Shown here piece by piece: positions 38,736 through 48,678 of a DNA stretch of 54,787 nucleotides. The position numbers and the translations under genes were made by a program. Positions within the stretch are counted from its first letter, which is position 1. Every line of letters begins with the position of its first letter. The stretch lies in NCBI GenBank assembly GCA_938091485.1, contig CALKMV010000017.1, positions 1-54,787 of the forward strand, in the 5' to 3' direction. The notes beneath the pieces are model-generated. The model did no database searches. It saw only the letters and a list, made by a program, of their open reading frames with translations, and was not told the origin of the DNA. Source of the DNA: an uncultured Luminiphilus sp. (GTDB taxonomy: Bacteria; Pseudomonadota; Gammaproteobacteria; Pseudomonadales; Halieaceae).

Positions 38736-38741
38736 GGCTGC

Positions 38742-39962
38742 TTACCTCACCATCGTATTCAAATCGAAAATCGGCAACAGGATGGCCAAAACAATCGTCA
38801 GTACCAGCCCCCCCATCAAAACCACCATGGCGGGCTCAAATAAACCCATCACGGTCCCCAATGTCATTTCAAGCTCTCGCTCCTGATTGAGCGCCGAACG
38901 CTCCAACATGGTTTCCATATCCCCACTAGTCTCACCAGAAGCCACCATATGAATCATCATCGGCGGAAAGAAAGTTTCCTGTGAGAGCGCCCGACTCAGG
39001 CTGGTACCCTCCTGTACCGCAACGGATACGACACTGCTTGACTCACGTAATGCAAGATTCGTCATCACAGCCCCGGCAATGCGCAACGCATGAATCAGCG
39101 GCACACCCGAAGCCATCAGGATACTCAGAGTGGACGCAAAGCGCGCGGTGTCCAGCGCAATCAACACACCCCGTAGCCCCGGAACCTGAAGCAGAAACTG
39201 ATGCCACCGTTTGCGCCGAGCCGGATGTTTAAGGACGCGACGGCCGAGCCAGACCGCCGCCACGATAACAATCAAACAGTAGATCGCGTAAGCACGCATA
39301 AAATCACTGACCCATATCAGCCCTACGGTCAAAGGAGGCAGTGACTTCTTGGAATGCACAAAGATACCGACCAACTCAGGCACGACAAAAATCATCAGGG
39401 CTGACACCACCGCAATGGCTACAGCAATCAGGACGAATGGGTAGATCAGGGCCATCTGCAGCTTCTGAGCCGTATGCTGCCGCGTCTCAGTGTAGTGGGC
39501 GAGCTGCTCAAGCACGGGGGCCAGTTGCCCGGCCTCTTCGCCAGCATTGACCATGGCTCGGTACATCTCGCCAAAAGCCTGAGGAAACTGATTAAGGGCA
39601 TGCGCCAGTGTATGGCCTTCCGCCACCTTGGAGCGCACCTGCAGCATCATGGATTTGATCGAGGATTTGCGGCTTTGATCCGCCACTGCTTGCAGGCACT
39701 CATCCAAAGGTAGCGCAGAGGCAACTAGCGTCGCCAGTTGTCGTGTGATGAGCGCCAGATCAGCAGCACCCAGCCGTCTGCCCAACAAGCTAAAGCGACC
39801 GCCGTCACCGCTTCGAGCGGTATCGGACGCGACCGCTACTTCAACCGGCCGAAGTTGCCTTTGCCTGAGGGTACCTCGCACCTGACGATCAGAGTCGCCC
39901 TCCAGCACTCCTTTGACAAGCTTGCCCTCGGCGTTCAGGGCCTTGTAACGAAAGGCCGTCAT
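38742..39962 (-). CDS. gspF: Type II secretion system inner membrane protein F
   Basis: FRYKALNAEGKLVKGVLEGDS; ALITRQLATLVASALPLDECLQAVADQS; MIHMVASGETSGDMETML. Confidence 0.97.
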   Translation of the reverse strand: MTAFRYKALNAEGKLVKGVLEGDSDRQVRGTLRQRQLRPVEVAVASDTARSGDGGRFSLLGRRLGAADLALITRQLATLVASALPLDECLQAVADQSRKSSIKSMMLQVRSKVAEGHTLAHALNQFPQAFGEMYRAMVNAGEEAGQLAPVLEQLAHYTETRQHTAQKLQMALIYPFVLIAVAIAVVSALMIFVVPELVGIFVHSKKSLPPLTVGLIWVSDFMRAYAIYCLIVIVAAVWLGRRVLKHPARRKRWHQFLLQVPGLRGVLIALDTARFASTLSILMASGVPLIHALRIAGAVMTNLALRESSSVVSVAVQEGTSLSRALSQETFFPPMMIHMVASGETSGDMETMLERSALNQERELEMTLGTVMGLFEPAMVVLMGGLVLTIVLAILLPIFDLNTMVR

Positions 39963-39965
39963 GGG

Positions 39966-41486
39966 TCAGTTGACCGCGGTCACCCGCAGCACTTCCTCGA
40001 GGCTGGTATCGCCAGCGATGATGCGGCGGCGCCCGTCTGCATCGATGCCCGGACTATATTCGCGCGCCAGGCGCAGCAGCGATTGCTCCCCCTCACCGCT
40101 GTGAATCGCCTCTCGCAGAGTCTCTCCAATTTCAATCAATTCGTAGATGCCGGTTCGGCCACGATAGCCTGTCATGTTGCAGTGCTCACAGCCGCAAGCC
40201 CGGAAAAGTTGTATACCTTCATCGCTCAATCCCAACCGCTGTCGCTCTGCATCACCGGGTTGGTAAGGCTCTCTGCATTCAAGGCAGAGGAGCCGAACCA
40301 ACCTCTGTGCCATCACGGCCAACAGGCTGGAGGACAGCAGGAACGGTTCGACCCCCATATCCTGCAGCCGCGTGACTGCGCCAATAGCGGTATTGGTGTG
40401 TAATGTCGACAAAACCAGATGGCCTGTGAGCGATGCTTGGACTGCGATTTCAGCAGTTTCAAGATCTCTGATCTCCCCAACCATGACCACATCTGGATCC
40501 TGTCGCAAAATAGCCCGTAGACCTCTCGCAAAGGTCATGCCGACCTTCGAATTGACCTGAGTCTGCCCAACACCAGGCAGCATGTACTCAATCGGATCCT
40601 CGATGGTGAGGATATTGCGTGAGCTCTCGTTAATGCTCGACAGCCCTGCATAAAGGCTCGTCGTCTTCCCCGATCCAGTGGGTCCAGTCACCAGAATAAT
40701 GCCGTGGGGGCTGGCCAACGCACTCTTATAGGCATCGTATACCTGTGAGTTCATTCTCAATTCGCTGAGATTCAGTTGGCCTGCCTGCTTGTCCAACAAG
40801 CGCAGCACCACACGCTCCCCGAAGGCGGAAGGGATGGTCGACATACGAATGTCGATGCCATGGCCGGCAATGCGGACTGAAATCCGGCCATCCTGTGGCA
40901 CCCGTTTCTCGGCAATATCCAATTTCGCCATAACCTTGAGTCGCGACACTAGCAGTGGAGCAAGCGTTTTTTTAGGCGACAGCACCTCACTCAACACCCC
41001 GTCCACCCGATATCGGATACTCAGTCGCTCTTCAAAGGTCTCGATATGGATATCCGAGGCCTGCTCTTTCACCGCCTGAGAGAGGATCGCATTGATCAAG
41101 CGGATAATCGGTGCGTCATCATCCGCGTCCATGAGATCGCCGGCATCCGGCAGTTCTTCAACCAGACGCGACAAATCGATATCTGAGGAGAGGTCTTCGG
41201 CCATCTGAGCGGCTTCGTTCTGGGTGCGTTGATAAGCCACGGTCAGGCGCTGGCGAAATTCCTCTCGCTCCAGCGACTGCAGCAAAAAATCTTCTCCGAC
41301 AAAGCGTCTTACTTCAAGCAATACGTCGGTCGCCAAAGGGGCAACGTAATGGAGCGTCACACCTTTCGCTGACCGTTCCAACAACACATTACGTGTCTGC
41401 GCAAAAGTAAAAGGCAGCGCCGATGTCGTCAGGTGAGGGTTCGACGACCCAGCTGCAGATAACGCTTCCGGCGCAGGCTCGGTCAT
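39966..41486 (-). CDS. gspE: Type II secretion system ATPase E
   Basis: GIILVTGPTGSGKTTSLYAGL; ILTIEDPIEYMLPGVGQTQVN; RAILRQDPDVVMVGEIRDLETAEIAVQASLTGHLVLSTLHTN. Confidence 0.98.
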   Translation of the reverse strand: MTEPAPEALSAAGSSNPHLTTSALPFTFAQTRNVLLERSAKGVTLHYVAPLATDVLLEVRRFVGEDFLLQSLEREEFRQRLTVAYQRTQNEAAQMAEDLSSDIDLSRLVEELPDAGDLMDADDDAPIIRLINAILSQAVKEQASDIHIETFEERLSIRYRVDGVLSEVLSPKKTLAPLLVSRLKVMAKLDIAEKRVPQDGRISVRIAGHGIDIRMSTIPSAFGERVVLRLLDKQAGQLNLSELRMNSQVYDAYKSALASPHGIILVTGPTGSGKTTSLYAGLSSINESSRNILTIEDPIEYMLPGVGQTQVNSKVGMTFARGLRAILRQDPDVVMVGEIRDLETAEIAVQASLTGHLVLSTLHTNTAIGAVTRLQDMGVEPFLLSSSLLAVMAQRLVRLLCLECREPYQPGDAERQRLGLSDEGIQLFRACGCEHCNMTGYRGRTGIYELIEIGETLREAIHSGEGEQSLLRLAREYSPGIDADGRRRIIAGDTSLEEVLRVTAVN

Positions 41487-41492
41487 TGGCGA

Positions 41493-43505
41493 TCACTCGC
41501 TCCCAGTGCCGTCAGCAGGCACCTCAGGCAACTGCTGAATCTGCTCTTCCCAGGTGGGCAACAGTGGCAGATTGCCGTCGTCTAAGAACATCAGACCACG
41601 CTCGCGACGTTCCAACTGCTCGTCGCGAATAAAGCGATACTTTTCGGCAGTGGCACCCGCAAGATCTTCGTCATCCCGAATAATCGTCGGGCGAATAAAT
41701 ACCAGCAGATTCGACTTGGACACCGTCACCACATCGCTACGAAACAGCCGCCCAAGCAGAGGGATACTCGACAAAAACGGCACGCCCTCACTGGAATTCT
41801 GCACCTCGTCTTTAACCAGGCCTCCCAGCACAACAATATCGTTATCGTTAGCGAGCACCATAGTCTCAATCTTGCGCTCGTTAGTAATCACGTCGGAGGC
41901 CAGACGGCTCGGGGCAATACTCGACACCTCCTGAACAATGTCGAGCACCACCGAATCGCCCTCATTAATTTGTGGCGTGACTTTCAGGGTGACTCCCACA
42001 CTCTGACGCTCGATGGTTTGGAAAGGATTCTGGGCGCCATTACCCACACCCGTATTCGTATAGGATCCCGTTAAAAACGGCACCTGCTGTCCCACCGTGA
42101 TAAACGCCTCCTCATTATCGAGTGTAAGCAAGCTTGGCGTGGACAGAATGTTGGCATTGCCCTGAGTCTCCAGCGCATTCAGGATCACGGTCATGGTGAG
42201 GGTCTCGTCCACCACGCCCCAGCCCAACGTCGTACCGGGTATCGTGGCAAGAGATCCTGCTACCGCGCGCGTGCCTATGTTTTCTGAGCCATCCTCGGGT
42301 ACCAGCGCCCCGGCCAGCCCCGCGGCCCTCTGCCGCCGCGCCTCATCGGTGGTGACGTTGCTGCCAAACATGCCGCTGTCATTGGAGAACAACCACTGCA
42401 AACCCAACTCCTGTCCTTCGACCACCTCCATCTCAACAATGATCGCCTCAATCAAGACTTGGGCGCGGCGAATATCCAGCCGCGCAATCACCGCTTCCAG
42501 AGCGGCCATCTCGTCGGTATCGGCGGTAATAATCAGGCTGTTGGTGCCCTCATCTGCCTCGATCGTTGAATCACCGCTACCGGCGCGTTTGTTACTGCCG
42601 CCTTCCTCAAGCCGGGAAATGTTTTGCATGACTCGAGTCAGCACTTCAGAGACCTCGGCCGCATCGGCATATTCGAGATAGATCACGCGGACATTGCCGG
42701 ATTGCTCAAGCGGCGTATCGAGATACGCCACTAACTTGCGGATCCGTTCGACCGATAGCTCATCCGCCGTGACCACAACGCTATTAGTCCGCTTGTCGGC
42801 GACCAACACTGCTTCCTTATCTGCCTCGGCACCCTCCCCCTGTCTGGACTTTTCGAGGGTGTTCAGCATGCTGACCACGTCCTCGGCGACGCCGTACTTA
42901 AGTCGGATGATCTCAGTAGTCTGGATCGCCGAGCGGTCCATGCGTTCGATGATGTCGACGATCCGATCAATGTTCGATCGGATATCAGAAATAATGATGG
43001 CATTACTCGGCGCGTAGGCCGCCATGTGCGCCTGCTGAGGCACTAACGGACGCAGCACCGGGATCAGTTTGGCCGCCGAAATGTTGTCGAGCCGAATGAC
43101 TTGCGTGACGTATTCATCATTACCGACAGCCGCTTGCTCATCCATGATAGGCACCGGCGACGAACGAGCATCTTTACTGGGAACAATGCGGATCACCTGG
43201 CCGCTCCTCACGGCGGTATATCCCTGGACATCCAGAATCGAAAGAAATAAATCGTAGAGCTCTGCCTGAGTCACCGGCTTTGAGGAGATCACCCGCACCT
43301 TCCCCTTCACATTGGGATCAACCACCATGGTCGTGCCCGTCACATCAGAAACGAACTTAATGAACTCCTGAATGTCTGTGTCCTTCAAATTGACCGTATA
43401 TTCCTGTGCCACGGTGAGCGGACTCAGCACAAAAAATGCCGCTATTGCGACGCGACGCAAAACAGCTTTCAGGCGAGTGATGTGTTGGGAGATATTCACG
43501 GGCAT
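41493..43505 (-). CDS. gspD: Type II secretion system secretin D (ORF open to 43568)
   Basis: Signal peptide then YTVNLKDTDIQEFIKFVSDVTGTTMVVDPNVKGKVRV; secretin domain VGQQVPFLTGSYTNTG, VLGGLVKDE. Confidence 0.97.
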   Translation of the reverse strand: MPVNISQHITRLKAVLRRVAIAAFFVLSPLTVAQEYTVNLKDTDIQEFIKFVSDVTGTTMVVDPNVKGKVRVISSKPVTQAELYDLFLSILDVQGYTAVRSGQVIRIVPSKDARSSPVPIMDEQAAVGNDEYVTQVIRLDNISAAKLIPVLRPLVPQQAHMAAYAPSNAIIISDIRSNIDRIVDIIERMDRSAIQTTEIIRLKYGVAEDVVSMLNTLEKSRQGEGAEADKEAVLVADKRTNSVVVTADELSVERIRKLVAYLDTPLEQSGNVRVIYLEYADAAEVSEVLTRVMQNISRLEEGGSNKRAGSGDSTIEADEGTNSLIITADTDEMAALEAVIARLDIRRAQVLIEAIIVEMEVVEGQELGLQWLFSNDSGMFGSNVTTDEARRQRAAGLAGALVPEDGSENIGTRAVAGSLATIPGTTLGWGVVDETLTMTVILNALETQGNANILSTPSLLTLDNEEAFITVGQQVPFLTGSYTNTGVGNGAQNPFQTIERQSVGVTLKVTPQINEGDSVVLDIVQEVSSIAPSRLASDVITNERKIETMVLANDNDIVVLGGLVKDEVQNSSEGVPFLSSIPLLGRLFRSDVVTVSKSNLLVFIRPTIIRDDEDLAGATAEKYRFIRDEQLERRERGLMFLDDGNLPLLPTWEEQIQQLPEVPADGTGSE

Positions 43506-43509
43506 CCTG

Positions 43510-44550
43510 TTAGAGGCTGGAAAGATTAACGCTGAGGGTAACGTTGCCACCCTCCCTTTGAATGTCAAACGTCGCTTCGGTCGCCTCTCTCATCATTTGA
43601 TACAGCTTGATGGAATTACTGGCATCGCTAAGAACCAGGCCATTCACCGCGGTGACAATATCGCCCTCTTGAAATCCAAAAGTATCGAAGGCGGCACGAT
43701 CCTGCCCAGGAGCGACCCGGTAGCCAACAATTTGACCTTCCTCTCGCACCGGCGAGACGCTCACTGCGGAGGCCAACGCTTCTGGATTGTTGTAGAGCTG
43801 TTGGCGATACTGACTCGCCAGTGCGCTGCGATCTGCCGAATCAGCTGTAGGCGAAGTAGCGCTCTTGTTAATTGGTGCGATCTGGTCGGTCGAGACTGCT
43901 TCCGTCGACTTTCTTGTGGGCCGGGTTGGCATTGCCACCATGGGGCCTTCATAAAGCTTGATGAGTTCATAGGTGCCATTGTTATCAATGACCACCTGCT
44001 GGGGCATGACCTTTGCAAGCACCACCTGACCCGAAGCTGGTAACACATCGGCAACCGCATACACCTGTTCTGTAGCGCCCGATTTAATGACGGCATTTCC
44101 CGTTCCATCCTCCGTTGACGCCACAATCCCCGTTAGGGTGAGTGCCAGCCGCGTTTCCCTCGCATCTCGCTCAATACCGTCGCGATCCACAGTCGCTGAA
44201 GCAGCATTTTCCACCCCAGACAACGCGTCTGGCGAACCTCCGAATAAACCAGAGCCGATCACCGTCGAAATATCGATAACCACCGTTTGACGTTGCCCTC
44301 TTGGAGTCGGTGGATTTAACGCCATGCTCGGAGCAGCCTCGATGACACCAGTGCGAAAGGGGATCCAAACTAGCTGACTGGCGCTGGAGAGTGACCACAG
44401 AATAAGGACGATGATCAGACCGGTTTGCAGTCGTTGCAAACGCGCAGCGTCCCGCGCCATGCCTCGCCAAAAGCCACGAACTCGGCCTTGAGCCTGAGCT
44501 GCTGCCTCCTCGAGCCGCGCCTTCCATGCGCTGTGGTCAATACTGTTCAC
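43510..44550 (-). CDS. gspC: Type II secretion system protein C
   Basis: N-terminal TM, HR domain, C-terminal PDZ (FGFQEGDIVTAVNGL); first gene of the operon. Confidence 0.92.
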   Translation of the reverse strand: MNSIDHSAWKARLEEAAAQAQGRVRGFWRGMARDAARLQRLQTGLIIVLILWSLSSASQLVWIPFRTGVIEAAPSMALNPPTPRGQRQTVVIDISTVIGSGLFGGSPDALSGVENAASATVDRDGIERDARETRLALTLTGIVASTEDGTGNAVIKSGATEQVYAVADVLPASGQVVLAKVMPQQVVIDNNGTYELIKLYEGPMVAMPTRPTRKSTEAVSTDQIAPINKSATSPTADSADRSALASQYRQQLYNNPEALASAVSVSPVREEGQIVGYRVAPGQDRAAFDTFGFQEGDIVTAVNGLVLSDASNSIKLYQMMREATEATFDIQREGGNVTLSVNLSSL

Positions 44551-44735
44551 GATGGTATGTGTCGTCCAGATCCCGCCGGATTCCCATCATACGCGGGAGC
44601 GTTGGGAAATACCCTTCCTTGAGTAGATTACTCACTCTAGCAAAGCTGGCATGACAACTCTGTGACAGACTGCCAACTTGCTGACCCTGTGAGCGACGTC
44701 ACTGATCAATGGCCACCGCTGGGGGCAGTGACGTG

Positions 44736-44744
44736 TGCTAAAAT
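44736..44744 (+). promoter_or_regulatory. Putative extended -10 promoter of the TPP-riboswitch operon
   Basis: TGCTAAAAT immediately upstream of the THI element; no strong -35 seen. Confidence 0.45.
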
Positions 44745-44746
44745 GA

Positions 44747-44832
44747 CAGGACCTGCGGGGTGGCTAACGCCTGAGATACCTTACCGGTAAACCCGTTGAA
44801 CCTGATCCGGATCATACCGGCGGAGGGACCGG
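44747..44832 (+). ncRNA. TPP riboswitch (THI element)
   Basis: GACAGGACCTGCGGGGTG...GCCTGAGATACC...ACCCGTTGAACCTGATCCGGATCATACCGGCGGAGGGACC: conserved CTGAGA and ACCTGATC...GGAGGGA boxes. Confidence 0.96.
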
Positions 44833-44896
44833 GTGTTTCGGAAGACTATCTTGCCAAACGCTGTGAGCCCCCGTAGACGACTGAGGAGCACAGCGC

Positions 44897-47059
44897 TTGG
44901 AACACCACGTCTTCACAGCTTTGCAGCACTTTTCGCAATCATCTTCTTTTCGCGCTAGCACACTGCTGTTTAAGCGGGTCGCCTGCTGGTGGCTACTTAT
45001 CACACCAGCGGGATTTGTGTGCGCACAGGAAGGTCGCTGGGTATTGGAGGAAGTCACTGTGACGGCCACCCTACTCGACTCAGTCACTGCCCCAATCAGC
45101 GCTACCGTGCTGACCGAACAAAGCCAATCCAGACGCGGTGCGGCGCACCTTGAGGACGTCATTACGCTGGCGCCCAACGTGACCGCCTCCTCAGGCGCGT
45201 CACGCAGTCGCTTTTTCCAGATTCGTGGTATCGGCGAACGCAGCCAGTTTGTGGAGCCAGTGAACCCCTCGGTCGGCATTTTATTAGATGGCATTGATCT
45301 CAGCGGCTCGGGAGGCGCATTGACGCTATTTGACGTACAACAGGTTGAAATCCTGCGTGGACCACAAGGAACATTGATGGGCGCCAACGCGCTGGCAGGG
45401 GTCATCGCTGTCCAAAGCAATGGCACCGACTCGACCAGCCGTGATATCGCATTAGGCATAGAAAACAAAGGCGGCTATCGCCTAGGTGCTCGTTGGGGTG
45501 GGCATCTGGCCGACGGAATAAAAGGCCGAGTTGCTCTGCAACAGTATGAGAGTGACGGGTATGTCGATAACGATTACCTGAGGCGCAGTAACACGAATTC
45601 CCGGGAAGAACTAACGGCACGCGGCACACTGGCCTGGATCAGCGGAGCGCAAACCGTTGAGGCTGCGGTCTACTACACCCGCGTGGACAATGGCTATGAC
45701 GCTTTTTCCCTCGACAACACGCGCGCCACCCTTTCTGATCAGCCCGGCGAAGACGATCTGACGCTCAAAGCAGGGCGCCTGAACTGGCACAGTATGCTGA
45801 TGGGCTTGGACAACACTCTGCAACTGAGTCATGCCAGTACGCAAACGACGTACAGCTACGATGAAGATTGGAGCTACGTCGGGATAGCGCCCGGCTGGGA
45901 GTACAGCTCCTACGACGAGTACTTACGAGACCGCTCGATGAACAGCCTTGAATGGCGACTGCAGGCACCAGAGACAGACAATACAGAATGGGTGATCGGC
46001 GCCTATCTGCGGGACGAGTCAGAAGATCTCAGCAGACGATATACCTACTTACCAGAGCCCTTTAGCAGCAGCCTAGATACACAAACGCTGGCTATTTTTG
46101 GACAGATCAGCCGGCCCATTCACCAGCAGATATTTGGTTTTGTCGGCGCACGCCTGGAGCAGCGAGACAGCGAGTATCGTGACAGTGCCAACGTTGAAAA
46201 AGACTTCGATCATAACTACTGGACAGGCCGCCTTGGTTTGGTCTGGCACTATCAAGACAACAGACAGGTGTATGCAACGCTGTCTCGCGGCGCCAGAGCA
46301 GGCGGCGCCAATGCGGGGCTTCTCGCCAGTATTGAAGCGTTACCCGAGCAGAATCAGAACAGCGTTTCTGCGCTGGGGGTCTTCGATGAGGAGACGTTAC
46401 TCAGTCTCGAGGTGGGTTGGCAGATTGACTTGTCAGAGTACAACGTGCAGTCCCGTCTGGCGCTGTTCACGATGGACCGGAATGACCAGCAGGCCAAGGG
46501 CTCACTGGTCATTCCCCGAGCAGACGGCAGCACTGCCTTTATCGACTACACCGATAACGCCGCTGCCAGCGAACACCGCGGGGTCGAGTGGGCGCTGCAA
46601 TGGCAACCGGTAGAGCGTCTGACGACAGCGTTCACGCTTGGGTTGCTCGATGCGCAATTTGATCGCTACATCACTGCCACCGGCGCAGACCTCTCCGGAC
46701 GGGATCAGCCCCAGGCGCCAGACTGGCAGTACTCGGCGGGACTCACTTGGCGCGCCACTCCTTTGGTATCGTTACAGGTCGAAATGGCAGGCAGCGACGC
46801 TTATTTCTTCTCTGACCGGCACGACGTGCGGGCAACCGAAACCCATCAATTGAACGCCAGCCTATCTGGGCGCTGGGACCGCTGGTCGTGGAACTTGTGG
46901 GGTCGCAACCTCACGGATGAAACAACCTTCGTCAGGGCCTTTGGCACCTTCGGTAATGACCCGCGCAAAGAGTACGCATTGGAGCCCTACCGCCAATATG
47001 GAGAACCCCGTATGGTAGGTCTGTCGCTGAGCTATGACCTGATGGAGGGCCCGCAATGA
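44897..47059 (+). CDS. TonB-dependent outer membrane receptor, predicted thiamine/thiamine-precursor receptor (TTG start)
   Basis: EEVTVTATLLDS plug; FFQIRGIGERSQF; QQVEILRGPQGTLMGANALAGVI; C-terminal beta-barrel; directly downstream of TPP riboswitch; GAGGAG before TTG. Confidence 0.92.
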   Translation: MEHHVFTALQHFSQSSSFRASTLLFKRVACWWLLITPAGFVCAQEGRWVLEEVTVTATLLDSVTAPISATVLTEQSQSRRGAAHLEDVITLAPNVTASSGASRSRFFQIRGIGERSQFVEPVNPSVGILLDGIDLSGSGGALTLFDVQQVEILRGPQGTLMGANALAGVIAVQSNGTDSTSRDIALGIENKGGYRLGARWGGHLADGIKGRVALQQYESDGYVDNDYLRRSNTNSREELTARGTLAWISGAQTVEAAVYYTRVDNGYDAFSLDNTRATLSDQPGEDDLTLKAGRLNWHSMLMGLDNTLQLSHASTQTTYSYDEDWSYVGIAPGWEYSSYDEYLRDRSMNSLEWRLQAPETDNTEWVIGAYLRDESEDLSRRYTYLPEPFSSSLDTQTLAIFGQISRPIHQQIFGFVGARLEQRDSEYRDSANVEKDFDHNYWTGRLGLVWHYQDNRQVYATLSRGARAGGANAGLLASIEALPEQNQNSVSALGVFDEETLLSLEVGWQIDLSEYNVQSRLALFTMDRNDQQAKGSLVIPRADGSTAFIDYTDNAAASEHRGVEWALQWQPVERLTTAFTLGLLDAQFDRYITATGADLSGRDQPQAPDWQYSAGLTWRATPLVSLQVEMAGSDAYFFSDRHDVRATETHQLNASLSGRWDRWSWNLWGRNLTDETTFVRAFGTFGNDPRKEYALEPYRQYGEPRMVGLSLSYDLMEGPQ

Positions 47060-47319
47060 AATTGACTGCAGAACTAAGCGTCTATCCCTTGCGAGAGGAT
47101 TTCAAGGCAGCGGTGCTGGCCTTCATTGAAGAACTGCTTAAAGAGCAGAGTGTTGTGGCCGTTACCAATTCCATGAGCACCCAGATCAGCGGCGAAGATA
47201 CCGCCGTATTCGGCGCGATTCAGCAAGCGTTGCGCGCCAGCTACGCTCAGTTTGGCCGACAAGTGCTGGTAGCCAAGTTTATTCCGGAGCACTTTGTGGA
47301 CATCGGCCCGGAAGGCTGA
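47056..47319 (+). CDS. Small thiamine-binding-like protein (YkoF/MTH1187-type, COG0011-like)
   Basis: MKLTAELSVYPLREDFKAAVLAFIEELLKEQSVVAVTNSMSTQISGEDTAVFGAIQQAL...; overlaps TBDR stop (ATGA); TPP-operon context. Confidence 0.75.
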   Translation: MKLTAELSVYPLREDFKAAVLAFIEELLKEQSVVAVTNSMSTQISGEDTAVFGAIQQALRASYAQFGRQVLVAKFIPEHFVDIGPEG

Positions 47320-47320
47320 G

Positions 47321-47884
47321 ATGAGCATATTGGAGGTCTGCGCAGTCGCGCTGGCGCTCGCCTACGTCATACTTGCCATCTATCAACGCCGCTTGTGTTG
47401 GCTTGCGGCCATCGCCAGCGCTTTGTTGTACATCCTGATTTTTTGGCAGGTTCGGTTGTACCTGGAGGCAGCGCTTCAAGTGTTTTATATCGCCATGGCG
47501 ATCTATGGCTGGTTTGCCTGGCATCAGAAAAGCAATCAACCCAGCACCCCCATCCGCACTTGGTCTGCAAAGCGGCACTTGGTGGCATGCGGCACACTTG
47601 TTGTGCTGAGCCTAATCCTAGGCGGAGTGATGGATCGATGGACCGATGCGGCTTCGCCCTTCATTGACGCCGGCACGACAGTCTCCGCGCTCCTCGCCAC
47701 CTGGATGGTGGCGCGCAAGTTGCTGGAGAACTGGCTTTACTGGATTGCGATCGATATTGCTTCGATTGGCTTGTACCTGTCACGGGACCTTTCCCTCACA
47801 GCCGCACTGTTCCTGGGATATGTGATGCTGGCAGCGTGGGGCTATCGTGAATGGCGTAAACAGTGGCAAATGCAGACGTCATAA
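47321..47884 (+). CDS. pnuT: PnuC-family transporter, predicted thiamine transporter PnuT
   Basis: Multi-TM protein with YAMAIYGWFAW-like motif (FYIAMAIYGWFAWHQ), NWLYWIAIDIASIGLYLSRDL; in a TPP-riboswitch operon. Confidence 0.88.
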   Translation: MSILEVCAVALALAYVILAIYQRRLCWLAAIASALLYILIFWQVRLYLEAALQVFYIAMAIYGWFAWHQKSNQPSTPIRTWSAKRHLVACGTLVVLSLILGGVMDRWTDAASPFIDAGTTVSALLATWMVARKLLENWLYWIAIDIASIGLYLSRDLSLTAALFLGYVMLAAWGYREWRKQWQMQTS

Positions 47885-48678
47885 ACCCCAGCTTGGACAA
47901 GTGGCAGGAGTGGCAGCTACCCACACCGCTGGATCGTCGCCCGGGTTTGGGGTGCCTGCTGGCACAGGGTAGCGGTCATAGCATCTATGAAATTCTGGGC
48001 ACGCCCCGGCTGGTGGGACGACTCAGGCACCGATCGACCCGACTGACTGAAGCGGCTTTCCTGCAGGAACTCACGGTCTGGTCGGGGGCGGCACAGCATG
48101 GACTGGCACCCCAAATCGTTTTCACCGATAGACAAGAACAGGTCGTGATCTGTGAACGCGTTGAGGCTGCCGAGCAGCCTGTGTCTGCTGAGGCTCTTGG
48201 CAGACTCTGTCGCCGAATTCATCAGTTGCCTGGCGTCAACCACCGGCTCACGCTGAGTAACGAGATCGAGCACTACCTCGATCAACTGCCTGCTGATCTG
48301 GTGCATCAATGGCGCGCCGCCATGCAGGCCTGCGACGTTGAAAAAGCGCTCTCAAGACTGGCGGAGGACACACCTCACCTCTGTCACAACGACCTGACCC
48401 CCGGTAATCTGATGACTGATGGCGATAGCCTGATGGCCATCGACTGGGAGTATGCGGCTATGGGCAGTCGTTATTTTGATGCGGGTATCGCCGGGGGATC
48501 ACTGTCTGACAGTGAGCAAGACACCATGATGAGACAGGTATTTGACGACACACTCGATGAGGGCTTGATGACGGCAGGCAAACAGATTGCCGGGCTGGTG
48601 ACGGCGCTGTGGCAGTGTTGCTTTGCCGTTGATGACGCGCCCTCGCCTGCCGAGTGGCTAAGGTCAATACGCTCCTGA
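47863..48678 (+). CDS. Aminoglycoside phosphotransferase/choline kinase-fold protein, predicted thiamine kinase (ThiK-like)
   Basis: LCHNDLTPGNLMTDGDSLMAIDWEYAAMGSRYFDAGI (Brenner and DxD motifs); operon context. Confidence 0.82.
   Translation: MANADVINPSLDKWQEWQLPTPLDRRPGLGCLLAQGSGHSIYEILGTPRLVGRLRHRSTRLTEAAFLQELTVWSGAAQHGLAPQIVFTDRQEQVVICERVEAAEQPVSAEALGRLCRRIHQLPGVNHRLTLSNEIEHYLDQLPADLVHQWRAAMQACDVEKALSRLAEDTPHLCHNDLTPGNLMTDGDSLMAIDWEYAAMGSRYFDAGIAGGSLSDSEQDTMMRQVFDDTLDEGLMTAGKQIAGLVTALWQCCFAVDDAPSPAEWLRSIRS

Noticed and set aside
44812-45468. 218-aa minus-strand ORF over the riboswitch 3' end and TonB receptor start
   Set aside because: Antisense shadow of the receptor gene; no recognisable family.
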